A DNA stretch of 64,000 nt from Actinomycetota bacterium (GTDB lineage Bacteria > Actinomycetota > Thermoleophilia > Miltoncostaeales > Miltoncostaeaceae), in the NCBI GenBank assembly GCA_020636905.1, contig JACJWX010000001.1, positions 124,001-188,000 on the forward strand. The letters are read 5' to 3'. Each line of letters begins with the position of its first letter. The stretch's first letter is position 1. Shown in pieces: positions 40,622 through 47,581 of this stretch. The position numbers and the translations under genes are program-made. Under the pieces are notes generated by a model. It saw only the letters and a program-made list of their open reading frames with translations, had not been told where the DNA came from and ran no database searches.

Positions 40622-42088
40622 CTACCAGGCCGACCTGGCGTAGTCCTTGAGGAAACACCCGCGGACATCCTCGCCCGCTTCGCCGCGGACGATGGGGTCG
40701 TAGACGCGGGCGGCTCCGTCGACGAGATCCAGCGGGGCGTGGAACCCCTCGTCGGCGAGGCGCATCTTGGTGGGGTGGGGGCGCTCGTCGGTGATCCAGC
40801 CGGTGTCGACGCTGTTCATCAGGATCCCGTCCTGGAACAGGTCGTTGGCGCTCGTGCGGGTGAGCATGTTGAGCGCGGCCTTCGCCATGTTGGTGTGCGG
40901 GTGCCCGGGGCCCTTGTAGCCCCGGCTGAACTGTCCCTCCATCGCTGAGACGTTCACGACATGGGTCCGGCGGAAGCGGCTGGCGGCGAGGCTTGCGCGC
41001 AACCGGCCGATCAGGATGAACGGCGCGGTGACGTTGCAGAGCTGCACCTCGAGGAGTTCACGGGGATCCACCTCGTCGACGACCTGGCTCCAGCTGTTGA
41101 CCGCGTCCAGGTCCGGTACGAGGCCGCCGGCATCGATCGCCGTTCGGGCGGCGATGCGTTCCGGGGAGGCCGAACCCGTTGTCAGGGCGAGCGCGGTGAC
41201 CGCCTCGGGCGTGGGGGTCCAGTGGGGCCGATCACCGGATTCGAGTCCCGGGACCGCTCCTTCGTGGCCCGGGCCGAACACGCGCACCTCGGGAAGCGGC
41301 CCGGCGGGCACCGCGGCGGCCTCGGCGCGGGCGAGCAGGGCATAGGCCTCGGGCGATCGCCGAACCGTCTGGGCCGCATTGTTGATGAGGATGTCCAGAG
41401 GGCCGTCGGACGCGACCGAGTCGGCCAGGGCCACGACCTGGGCCGGGTTGCGCAGGTCGATCCCGACGATCGTGAGCCGGTTGAGCCAGTCCCCGCTGTC
41501 GGGCATCGACCGGAACCGGCGCACCGCGTCGCGCGGGAATCGCGTCGTGATCGTGGTGTGCGCACCGTCCCGCAACAGCCGCAGAGCGATGTACATGCCG
41601 ATCTTCGCCCGGCCCCCGGTGAGCAGCGCCCGCCGGCCGGTGAGATCCGTGCGAGCTTCGCGCTTCGCGTGGTTCATCGCTGCGCACGCCGGGCACAGTT
41701 GGTGGTAGAAGGCGTCCACCTCGGTGTACCGCTCCTTGCACACGTAACAGGGACGCGCGCGGAGCAGGGTGCCGGCCTTCGCCCCGGCGGCCCGCGAGGC
41801 CAGGGGGAGTCCATTGGTTTCGTCGTCGATGCGCCCGGGGGCTGCCGTGGCCGTCAGGGCATCGACCCCCCGGTCGGCCGCGAGCACGGCGTCGCGCCGT
41901 TCACGTCGCCGGCGGAGACGCACCTGCTTGTAGATGCCCGCGGTCGCGCGCTGGATGCGCAACAGGTCCGGATCGTCGGCCGGCAGTCCCTCGGCGTCCC
42001 GAAGCACACGCAGACAGACCTCCAGGTCTGCGGGATCGAGCCGGGGGGGATCCTCCAGCCGGTCAGAAGCGTCGCGGGCACCATTCAC
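40622..42088 (-). CDS. SDR-family oxidoreductase with an N-terminal zinc-ribbon extension
   Basis: Protein of 488 residues. Residues 1-100 are helical and unlike other SDRs (LEVCLRVLRDAEGLPADDPD, IYKQVRLRRRRERRDA). Residues 110-135 carry two Cys-x-x-Cys pairs, CYVCKERYTEVDAFYHQLC and CPAC, a probable zinc site. The rest is an NAD(P)-binding Rossmann domain: ALLTGGRAKIGMYIALRLL (cofactor loop), GPLDILINNAAQT, and an active site shifted from the usual Y-x-x-x-K: NVSAMEGQFSRGYKG and HTNMAKAALNMLTRT. GTG at 42088 starts just after the dispersed repeat. Such long SDRs occur in actinobacteria; the substrate is unknown. Confidence 0.8.
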   Translation of the reverse strand: MNGARDASDRLEDPPRLDPADLEVCLRVLRDAEGLPADDPDLLRIQRATAGIYKQVRLRRRRERRDAVLAADRGVDALTATAAPGRIDDETNGLPLASRAAGAKAGTLLRARPCYVCKERYTEVDAFYHQLCPACAAMNHAKREARTDLTGRRALLTGGRAKIGMYIALRLLRDGAHTTITTRFPRDAVRRFRSMPDSGDWLNRLTIVGIDLRNPAQVVALADSVASDGPLDILINNAAQTVRRSPEAYALLARAEAAAVPAGPLPEVRVFGPGHEGAVPGLESGDRPHWTPTPEAVTALALTTGSASPERIAARTAIDAGGLVPDLDAVNSWSQVVDEVDPRELLEVQLCNVTAPFILIGRLRASLAASRFRRTHVVNVSAMEGQFSRGYKGPGHPHTNMAKAALNMLTRTSANDLFQDGILMNSVDTGWITDERPHPTKMRLADEGFHAPLDLVDGAARVYDPIVRGEAGEDVRGCFLKDYARSAW

Positions 42089-42101
42089 GACGAGACAGCC
42101 T

Positions 42102-42167
42102 AGTGTCCTGAGTCGAAGGTTTCGCGGCAGCCGCCACCCCGCTCCCGAAACTCCGACCCACGACACT
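42102..42167 (-). repeat. Dispersed repeat, 66-bp copy (internally deleted)
   Basis: Both ends match the 202-bp copy in inverted orientation: AGTGTCCTGAGTCGAAGG at the left and, on the other strand, AGTGTCGTGGGTCGGAG at the right. The middle is missing, so the remaining arms are nearly complementary and can fold. It sits upstream of the SDR start and 98 bases before the ArsR operator. Confidence 0.7.
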
Positions 42168-42265
42168 GGCGCCTCCCGGCGCGGCGCACGATGGGCGTCG
42201 GGAAGCGCTGGCGTGAACGCAGGGAACGGACACTTTGCTCTTGCGCTAAGTGTCACCTCGCCGTA

Positions 42266-42289
42266 ATACTGTGCCCGATGGCACAGTAT
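42266..42289. promoter_or_regulatory. Perfect 9-bp inverted repeat around the ArsR-type start codon
   Basis: ATACTGTGC at 42266-42274 and GCACAGTAT at 42281-42289 enclose CCGATG, whose ATG is the start codon of the regulator gene. A TACTGT -10-like box lies inside the left arm. A protein bound here would block both promoter and start, as expected for autoregulation. Confidence 0.65.
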
Positions 42290-42613
42290 GCGGACCAACT
42301 CGACGCGGTCTTCGCCGCCCTTTCCGACCCCACCCGCCGTTCGGTGATTACTCACCTCGCAGACGGGCCGGCGAGCGTCGGCGACCTCGCCCGTACGTCC
42401 ACGATGACCCTCCCCTCGTTCATGAAACACGTGCGAGCACTCGAGGCCAGCGGCCTCATCCGCACGTCGAAGGCCGGGCGCGTGCGCACCTGCACCCTGC
42501 AACCCGAGGGCATGGCGGTCGTCGATGGATGGTTGGCCGAGCAGCGGGCCATCTGGGAGCGCCGCACCGACCGCCTCGAGCGGTTCGCCACCACTCGCGA
42601 GGAGACGCCGTGA
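42278..42613 (+). CDS. ArsR-family transcriptional regulator
   Basis: Winged-helix repressor of 111 residues. The layout is typical of the SRPBCC-linked ArsR group: LDAVFAALSDPTRRSVITHL, then the recognition helix region ASVGDLARTSTMTLPSFMKH and the wing LIRTSKAGRVRTCTLQPEG. No metal-binding cysteines are seen. Its start codon lies in the loop of a perfect inverted repeat, a likely autoregulatory operator. The transcript looks leaderless. The stop overlaps the next gene's GTG, so it is the first gene of a three-gene operon. Confidence 0.93.
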   Translation: MAQYADQLDAVFAALSDPTRRSVITHLADGPASVGDLARTSTMTLPSFMKHVRALEASGLIRTSKAGRVRTCTLQPEGMAVVDGWLAEQRAIWERRTDRLERFATTREETP

Positions 42614-43086
42614 ATTCCGATCTCGACCTGGTCCTTCGCCGCGTCATTCGAGCGCCACGGGCGACGGTCTGGGAGGCATGGACCGACCCGGCGAGTCTTG
42701 AGGAGTGGTGGCTGCCCGCTCCCATGCAATGCCGCGTCGAGCGATTCGAGCCGCGGCCCGGAGGCGCGTTCGTGACCTCCATGAGTGAGGACGGGCAAAC
42801 GTTCGTGCCGCACTTCGACGGGTGCGTCCTCGTCGTGGACGAACCCGAGCGCCTCGTGTTCACGAACGGGCTCGACAGTCAGTGGAGGCCCGCGACGCCG
42901 CAGCCCGTGGCGATGACCGCCGTCATCACGTTGCTCGACCACCCCGACGGCACCGACTATGGGGCGGTCGTCCGGCACGGCGACCCGGCCGCGCGCGAGC
43001 TTCACGAGCAGCTCGGTTTCCTCGACGGCTGGGGCGCCGTCACCGAGCAGCTCGCTGCCATTGCCGAGCGGCGTGCCGGACAATGA
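42610..43086 (+). CDS. SRPBCC (AHSA1-like) domain protein
   Basis: START-like ligand-binding protein of 158 residues. It begins LVLRRVIRAPRATVWEAWTDP and continues LEEWWLPAPMQCRVERFEPRPGG in segments typical of the AHSA1 family, and ends LDGWGAVTEQLAAIAE. It forms a helix-grip fold with a hydrophobic pocket. GTG 42610 overlaps the ArsR stop (GTGA), and its own stop overlaps the next ATG. In actinobacteria such an ArsR-AHSA1 pair is common, with the ligand unknown. Confidence 0.9.
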   Translation: MNSDLDLVLRRVIRAPRATVWEAWTDPASLEEWWLPAPMQCRVERFEPRPGGAFVTSMSEDGQTFVPHFDGCVLVVDEPERLVFTNGLDSQWRPATPQPVAMTAVITLLDHPDGTDYGAVVRHGDPAARELHEQLGFLDGWGAVTEQLAAIAERRAGQ

Positions 43087-43727
43087 GGCTCACCCTGGTG
43101 CAGTTCGTCTCCCTCGACGGGGTCTCTCAGGGGCCGGGTTCACCCGAGGAGGACACCTCCGACGGCTTCACCCGCGGAGGCTGGTTCGTCCCGCACATGG
43201 ACCCCGAGTTCATCGACCTGGCAGCGACGTGGCTCGAGCGGGCTGACGCACTGCTTCTCGGACGTCGCACGTACGAGGCGTTCGCACAGGCCTGGCCGGT
43301 GATCACCGACGAGCGCGATCCGTTCACCGTCGCGATGAACGGGCTGCACAAGTACGTGGCGTCGCGCACGCTCACCAAACCCACATGGGGTCCCTCCACG
43401 CTGATCGGCGGAGACCTCGTCGCCGAAGTGGCCGGCCTGAAGGCGGCGCCGGGACGGGAACTGCAGGTCCACGGCTCCGCTCGGCTCGCTCAGGCGCTGT
43501 TCGCCGCCGGGCTCATCGACGAGATGCGCCTGGTGATCGCGCCGACGATCGTGGGTCAGGGGCGTCGTCTGCTGCCGGCAGCCGGGCCGGCGACCGGGTT
43601 GCGGATGACCGGCCACACCACGACCCCCGGGGGGCTCGCGATCCTGACGTTCGAGACGTCGGGCGCGGCTCCCTTCGCCGCCTATGAAGGCGTGAGGTCG
43701 ATTCAGCCCGCTCCGACGGCGTGTTGA
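43083..43727 (+). CDS. Dihydrofolate reductase-like protein (RibD C-terminal domain family)
   Basis: Protein of 214 residues with the YyaP/RibD-C fold. It begins MRLTLVQFVSLDGVSQGPG and contains ADALLLGRRTYEAFAQAWPV, LHKYVASRTLTKPTWG, and LQVHGSARLAQALFAAGLID, the NADPH-binding core of this family. Actual dihydrofolate reductase activity is not proven for such proteins. The ATG overlaps the SRPBCC stop, and the three genes form one operon under the ArsR operator. Length normal; intact. Confidence 0.9.
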   Translation: MRLTLVQFVSLDGVSQGPGSPEEDTSDGFTRGGWFVPHMDPEFIDLAATWLERADALLLGRRTYEAFAQAWPVITDERDPFTVAMNGLHKYVASRTLTKPTWGPSTLIGGDLVAEVAGLKAAPGRELQVHGSARLAQALFAAGLIDEMRLVIAPTIVGQGRRLLPAAGPATGLRMTGHTTTPGGLAILTFETSGAAPFAAYEGVRSIQPAPTAC

Positions 43728-43754
43728 GCATCCGGCCTCCCGAGCCGCTGAAGC

Positions 43755-44213
43755 CTAACCGGGCCTCGACGCCCCCGACAGTTCCTGCGCCAGCCCGATC
43801 AGCAGCCCCTCGGGTCCGCGGATATAGCAGAGCTTGTAGGCGTCCTGGTACCGGATGATGTCAGTGCTGACCAGCTCCGCGCCATGCCGGCTGGTGAGGC
43901 GCCCGACCGTCTCCTCGATGTCGTCGACGGCGAACATCACCCGCAGATAGCCCAGCGAGTTCACCGGGGCGGTGCGGTGGTCGGCGACGATCGCAGGTTC
44001 GAGGAAGCGAGAGAGTTCGAGTCTGCTGTGGCCGTCGGGCGTGCGCATCATGGCGATCTCGACGCGCTGGTCCCCCAGGCCGGTGACACTGCCCGCCCAC
44101 TCGCCCTCGACCATCATCCGTCCTTCGAGATCGAGCCCCAGCTCTCGAAAGAACTCGATCGCCGCATCGAGGTTCTCGACGACGATCCCGACGTTGTCCA
44201 TCCTGAGTGCCAT
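43755..44213 (-). CDS. VOC (glyoxalase/bleomycin resistance) family protein
   Basis: Protein of 152 residues with two beta-alpha-beta-beta-beta modules. The first module is MALRMDNVGIVVENLDAAIE, with FFRELGLDLEGRMM; the second is GYLRVMFAVDDIEETVGRL and closes with YKLCYIRGPEGLLIGLAQEL, with the metal-ligand Glu position in PEG. The start at 44213 is taken by homology; a few upstream codons are possible. It is convergent with the DHFR-like gene. Substrate unknown. Confidence 0.88.
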   Translation of the reverse strand: MALRMDNVGIVVENLDAAIEFFRELGLDLEGRMMVEGEWAGSVTGLGDQRVEIAMMRTPDGHSRLELSRFLEPAIVADHRTAPVNSLGYLRVMFAVDDIEETVGRLTSRHGAELVSTDIIRYQDAYKLCYIRGPEGLLIGLAQELSGASRPG

Positions 44214-44471
44214 GGCAACCACCCGTCTTGGTACGTGCTCGATGACCAGGAGCTGCGGGCGTCCGCAGGGGGACATCCACCCCGACTGATCCGGACGTCG
44301 TCGTGACGTGGCCGACAGGATCCTGGACCAGGGCTTCGAGCCTACCCGTCGTCTGCGGCGTGGTCGATCCGCGGCTCCCGCTTTGTCCGCCCGTCGCCGG
44401 GGGTCGCTCAGAAGCTTGCGGCACGGTGGCGAATTCGACAGGGTGCCGATGACCACGACGAAGGAGTCTCC

Positions 44472-45278
44472 GTGCCCCGCCTCCTCACCGTGTCGACCGC
44501 TGCCGTTCTCGGCGTCGCGGCGATCACGTTCAGCGCGTCGCCAGCCCGTTCAGAGATCACCATCGATCCTCCGGGCGCCGCGTGTTTCGTCCATGCGCCG
44601 TACGACAGCCCGAGCGCCAGCGACTACCCCAAGTTCAAGCCCGACCAGGCTGCGACGCTGGCGGTCCACGGTGCCGTCAAGGAGGCGCCCGGCCAGCACC
44701 TCGTCCTGAGCGTCTCGGCCGACCCGAGCTCGCGCGCGCTCTTCATCGGGTCGTCCTTCCTTCAGCCCGATGAGGCGGGCAACGCCATCGCGAGGTACCC
44801 CAACCCCAAACCGGAGTCCATCTTCACCAGGGGGAACCCGCTGCCGACCCCGAAGATTGAGCAGGCGACCCTGCACGTGTCGTTCTCGCTGAACGGCGTC
44901 CTTCGCTCGGAGGCGAGCGTCACCTTCCCGATCGGAATCCTCGCCGCGATGACCCAGGCGCGCAACGAACGACGGACGCGGCACAAGGAGCCGTGGAGGG
45001 CCTCGGGCCTCGGCCCCGGGACGTACTACGCCTTCTACCGCCGCCGGGGCAGGACGGTGTGGCGCCAGCGCCTCGGGGTGGCGAAGGGCCCCTGCGGCTA
45101 CCTGTCGGTCCGTCAGTACGTGACGCCGCCCAAGCGCAAGGGCGCCGGGCCGTGGGACATCGTCATCCAGAAGGGCACGCGCTACCGGCCCAGGGTGCGC
45201 CAGCTCGTGTACCGCGGCTTCTCCCGGGGCGCGTTCAGGTCCACGTTCGGGTTCAAGGGCTACCTCCAGAAACCGTAG
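44472..45278 (+). CDS. Secreted hypothetical protein
   Basis: Protein of 268 residues with a signal peptide (MPRLLTVSTAAVLGVAAITF, cleavage near ARS). The first 140 residues after the signal are beta-rich (TLHVSFSLNGVLRSEASVTF), and the basic C-terminal 110 residues (KEPWRASGLGPGTYYAFYRR and VWRQRLGVAKGPCGYLSV) look like a second compact domain. I do not recognise the family. GAAGGAG precedes GTG 44472. A perfect 10-bp hairpin follows the stop, so it is an independent unit. Confidence 0.7.
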   Translation: MPRLLTVSTAAVLGVAAITFSASPARSEITIDPPGAACFVHAPYDSPSASDYPKFKPDQAATLAVHGAVKEAPGQHLVLSVSADPSSRALFIGSSFLQPDEAGNAIARYPNPKPESIFTRGNPLPTPKIEQATLHVSFSLNGVLRSEASVTFPIGILAAMTQARNERRTRHKEPWRASGLGPGTYYAFYRRRGRTVWRQRLGVAKGPCGYLSVRQYVTPPKRKGAGPWDIVIQKGTRYRPRVRQLVYRGFSRGAFRSTFGFKGYLQKP

Positions 45279-45284
45279 ACCTCC

Positions 45285-45310
45285 GGCGGCCGCGTGGATT
45301 CGCGGCCGCC
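45285..45310 (+). terminator. Strong hairpin terminator after the secreted protein gene
   Basis: GGCGGCCGCG at 45285-45294 pairs perfectly with CGCGGCCGCC at 45301-45310 around the loop TGGATT. It begins seven bases after the stop codon at 45278. Confidence 0.75.
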
Positions 45311-45496
45311 ATGCTCGCCCTCACGTTGGTGACAGCCGACGGTCAAGCGGTCCGGGCCGGCGGCCGATGACCCTCCCATGGCCCCCCTCCACCGCGAACC
45401 CATCGTCGCTGCTCCAGCCGGACGTGGCGCTGATCGTGCGCCTGTCTCGCAGCGCCGGGGCCTGCGTGGCGAATGCGATCGCGGGATGTCCGGGTC

Positions 45497-47386
45497 ATGG
45501 GGATGATGCGCGCACGCGTCGTCATCGCCGGCCTTGCCCTTGCCGCGATGGCGCTGCCAGCGGGCGCGATCGGTACGACGCTCCATCCCTCGGTCATCGA
45601 CTCGGTGGGGGACGTCGGTGAGGAACCGTCCGTCGCAATCGGCACCGACGGGAATCCGGTGATCAGCTACCACGACGCCACCAACGACACGCTGAAGGTG
45701 GCCTGGTGCAACGACCCGGCGTGCGCGGGCGGCGACGAGACCACAACCACCATCGACGCGACCTCCGGTGCGGGCCAGTTCAGCGCCATCGCGATCGGCG
45801 CCGACGGGTACCCGGTCATCGCCTACTCCATATTCGGTTGGAACCTGATGCTGGCGAAGTGCAACGACCGAGCGTGCACTGGAGGCGACGAGACCATCAG
45901 CACCGTGGACGCGAGCGGCGGCCAGCCCGGTCCGTATCCGTCCATCGCGATCGGCACCGACGGGAACCCGGTGATCAGCTACCTCGCCAACCAGACCGCC
46001 GACCTGCGCGTCGCGGCGTGCAACGACCCCGCATGCAGCGGATGGGACGAAACGATCAGTGTCGTCGACGACACCGGCACGACCGTCGGCGTCCGGAGTT
46101 CGATCGCGATCGGTACCGACGGAAACCCCGTGATCGCCCACTACGACCTCACCAACCAGGACCTGCGGTTCGTGCGGTGCGACGATCGTGCGTGCGCTCC
46201 CGGCGGGGACACCGCCGTCGTCGTCGATGCCACCGGGGACTCCGGCTGGTATCCGTCGATGGTCATCGGTGCCGACGGGAACCCGCTGATCACCTACCGC
46301 CGCACCGTGTACCCCGGCCCTCCGGAGTCCAGTGGATTGGTCGCCGCCCACTGTGGTGATGCGTCGTGCTCCACGGTCTCGCATCGGATCCTCGACAGCG
46401 GGGGATCGGGAAGCGCGGTCGCCCTGGACGCCGACCGCCTCCCGTTGATCGCCTACCGCACGGGTGATCTCGTGAGGCTCGCGCACTGCGACGAGGCGGA
46501 CTGCGGCTCCGGCGCGTCGCTGGACACCGTGGACACGACGGGCTCCCCTTCCTGGGAGAAGGTGGCGCTCGCGGTTGCGGCGGATGGCACTCCGGTCGTT
46601 GCCTATGACCACCACACCGACGGCGACCTCCGGGTGGCGGCGAACAATGCGCGCGTCTCGGTCCCGGGCACCCTCGACCTGGGGTCCCGCGCGATCGATG
46701 CCGGCCCTGGCACACCACTCACCGTGACCGTCTCGAGCACTGGCTCGACGCCGCTGTCGGTGGGAACTCCCGCGGTGCAGGGGGCTTCGGCCGACGCGTT
46801 CCGAATCACGGGCGGTACGTGCGCCGGGCAGGCCGTACCCGCGGCCGGAACCTGCACGATCGAGGTCGCGTTCGATCCCGTGGCGGTCGGTTCCGCGGCG
46901 GCACAGCTGACCATTCCGAGTGACGATCCGACCGCCACCGCCGCGGTGGCCCTCACGGGGGTGGGCGCCCCGGCCGCGCCACCACCGACTCCGTCGGAGC
47001 CGGCGCCGTCCGAGCCCGCGCCGGCGATGCGTCCGCCAGCCCTGTCCGGGCTCCGCGTCGTGGGCTCAGGTTCTCAGGCTCGTCTGCTCCTGCGGGTGAG
47101 CTCCGGAACCCGTCGCGCAACGATCGTGTTCACCCGACCGCGTCCGCGGTCCCGCGCCCTCACCCGCCGCCTCGCCGCATGCGCTCGGCGCTCGAGCCCC
47201 GCGCTCCGGACGCGCTGTCGCTCGGCGGCCCGCCGGCAGACGATCGCGCGTCGCAGCGGTCCCGTCCGCGCGGGGCGGGTCGTCCTGCGCCTCGCCGGTG
47301 TGCCGGCGGGCCGTCACCTTGCGACGATCAACCTGACGGGTCGTGGGACGCGGCGGAGCGTCAGCCGCTACGTCCGGGTCTCCTGA
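45497..47386 (+). CDS. Secreted repeat protein with Cys-paired blades and a choice-of-anchor domain
   Basis: Secreted protein of about 629 residues with a signal peptide (RARVVIAGLALAAMALPAGA). Residues 40-390 contain seven to eight repeats of about 45 residues with SVAIGTDGNPVISYHD and, in several, C-N-D-x-A-C; the cysteine pairs may form a disulfide in each blade. Residues 395-490 form an Ig-like domain (GTLDLGSRAIDAGPGTPLTV and AGTCTIEVAFDPVAVGSAAA) of the kind named choice-of-anchor. A proline-rich linker leads to a basic last domain (about residues 515-629). No catalytic motif seen. The start is one of three clustered ATGs (45497, 45503, 45506). Confidence 0.8.
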   Translation: MGMMRARVVIAGLALAAMALPAGAIGTTLHPSVIDSVGDVGEEPSVAIGTDGNPVISYHDATNDTLKVAWCNDPACAGGDETTTTIDATSGAGQFSAIAIGADGYPVIAYSIFGWNLMLAKCNDRACTGGDETISTVDASGGQPGPYPSIAIGTDGNPVISYLANQTADLRVAACNDPACSGWDETISVVDDTGTTVGVRSSIAIGTDGNPVIAHYDLTNQDLRFVRCDDRACAPGGDTAVVVDATGDSGWYPSMVIGADGNPLITYRRTVYPGPPESSGLVAAHCGDASCSTVSHRILDSGGSGSAVALDADRLPLIAYRTGDLVRLAHCDEADCGSGASLDTVDTTGSPSWEKVALAVAADGTPVVAYDHHTDGDLRVAANNARVSVPGTLDLGSRAIDAGPGTPLTVTVSSTGSTPLSVGTPAVQGASADAFRITGGTCAGQAVPAAGTCTIEVAFDPVAVGSAAAQLTIPSDDPTATAAVALTGVGAPAAPPPTPSEPAPSEPAPAMRPPALSGLRVVGSGSQARLLLRVSSGTRRATIVFTRPRPRSRALTRRLAACARRSSPALRTRCRSAARRQTIARRSGPVRAGRVVLRLAGVPAGRHLATINLTGRGTRRSVSRYVRVS

Positions 47387-47445
47387 AGCGGGCCCGATCG
47401 CGGCGTCGCCGCGCACCGGGTCAGGCGGAGGGTGGCAACGCGGAG

Positions 47446-47518
47446 TGGGCCGTGTAGGGCTCGAACCTACGACCTTGGGATTAAAAGTCCCCTGCTCTGC
47501 CAGCTGAGCTAACGGCCC
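47446..47518 (-). tRNA. tRNA-Lys (anticodon UUU)
   Basis: A 73-nt cloverleaf on the minus strand. The acceptor stem is GGGCCGT with its exact complement ACGGCCC and the discriminator A. The D-arm contains TAGCTCAGCTGGCAGAGCA, the anticodon loop CTTTTAA gives UUU, and the T-arm has GGTTCGAGCC. CCA is not encoded. Confidence 0.97.
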
Positions 47519-47581
47519 ACGACAGCCTAGCTGCTGACCGTCGCCCCGGGGAACGCGGGCGGGCGCGCGTGGACGTAACGC

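Noticed and set aside
45600..46700. Regular spacing of similar sequence that might suggest a CRISPR array or DNA repeat
   Set aside because: The period of about 135 bases is a coding repeat of about 45 residues; the copies differ at third positions and no spacers exist.
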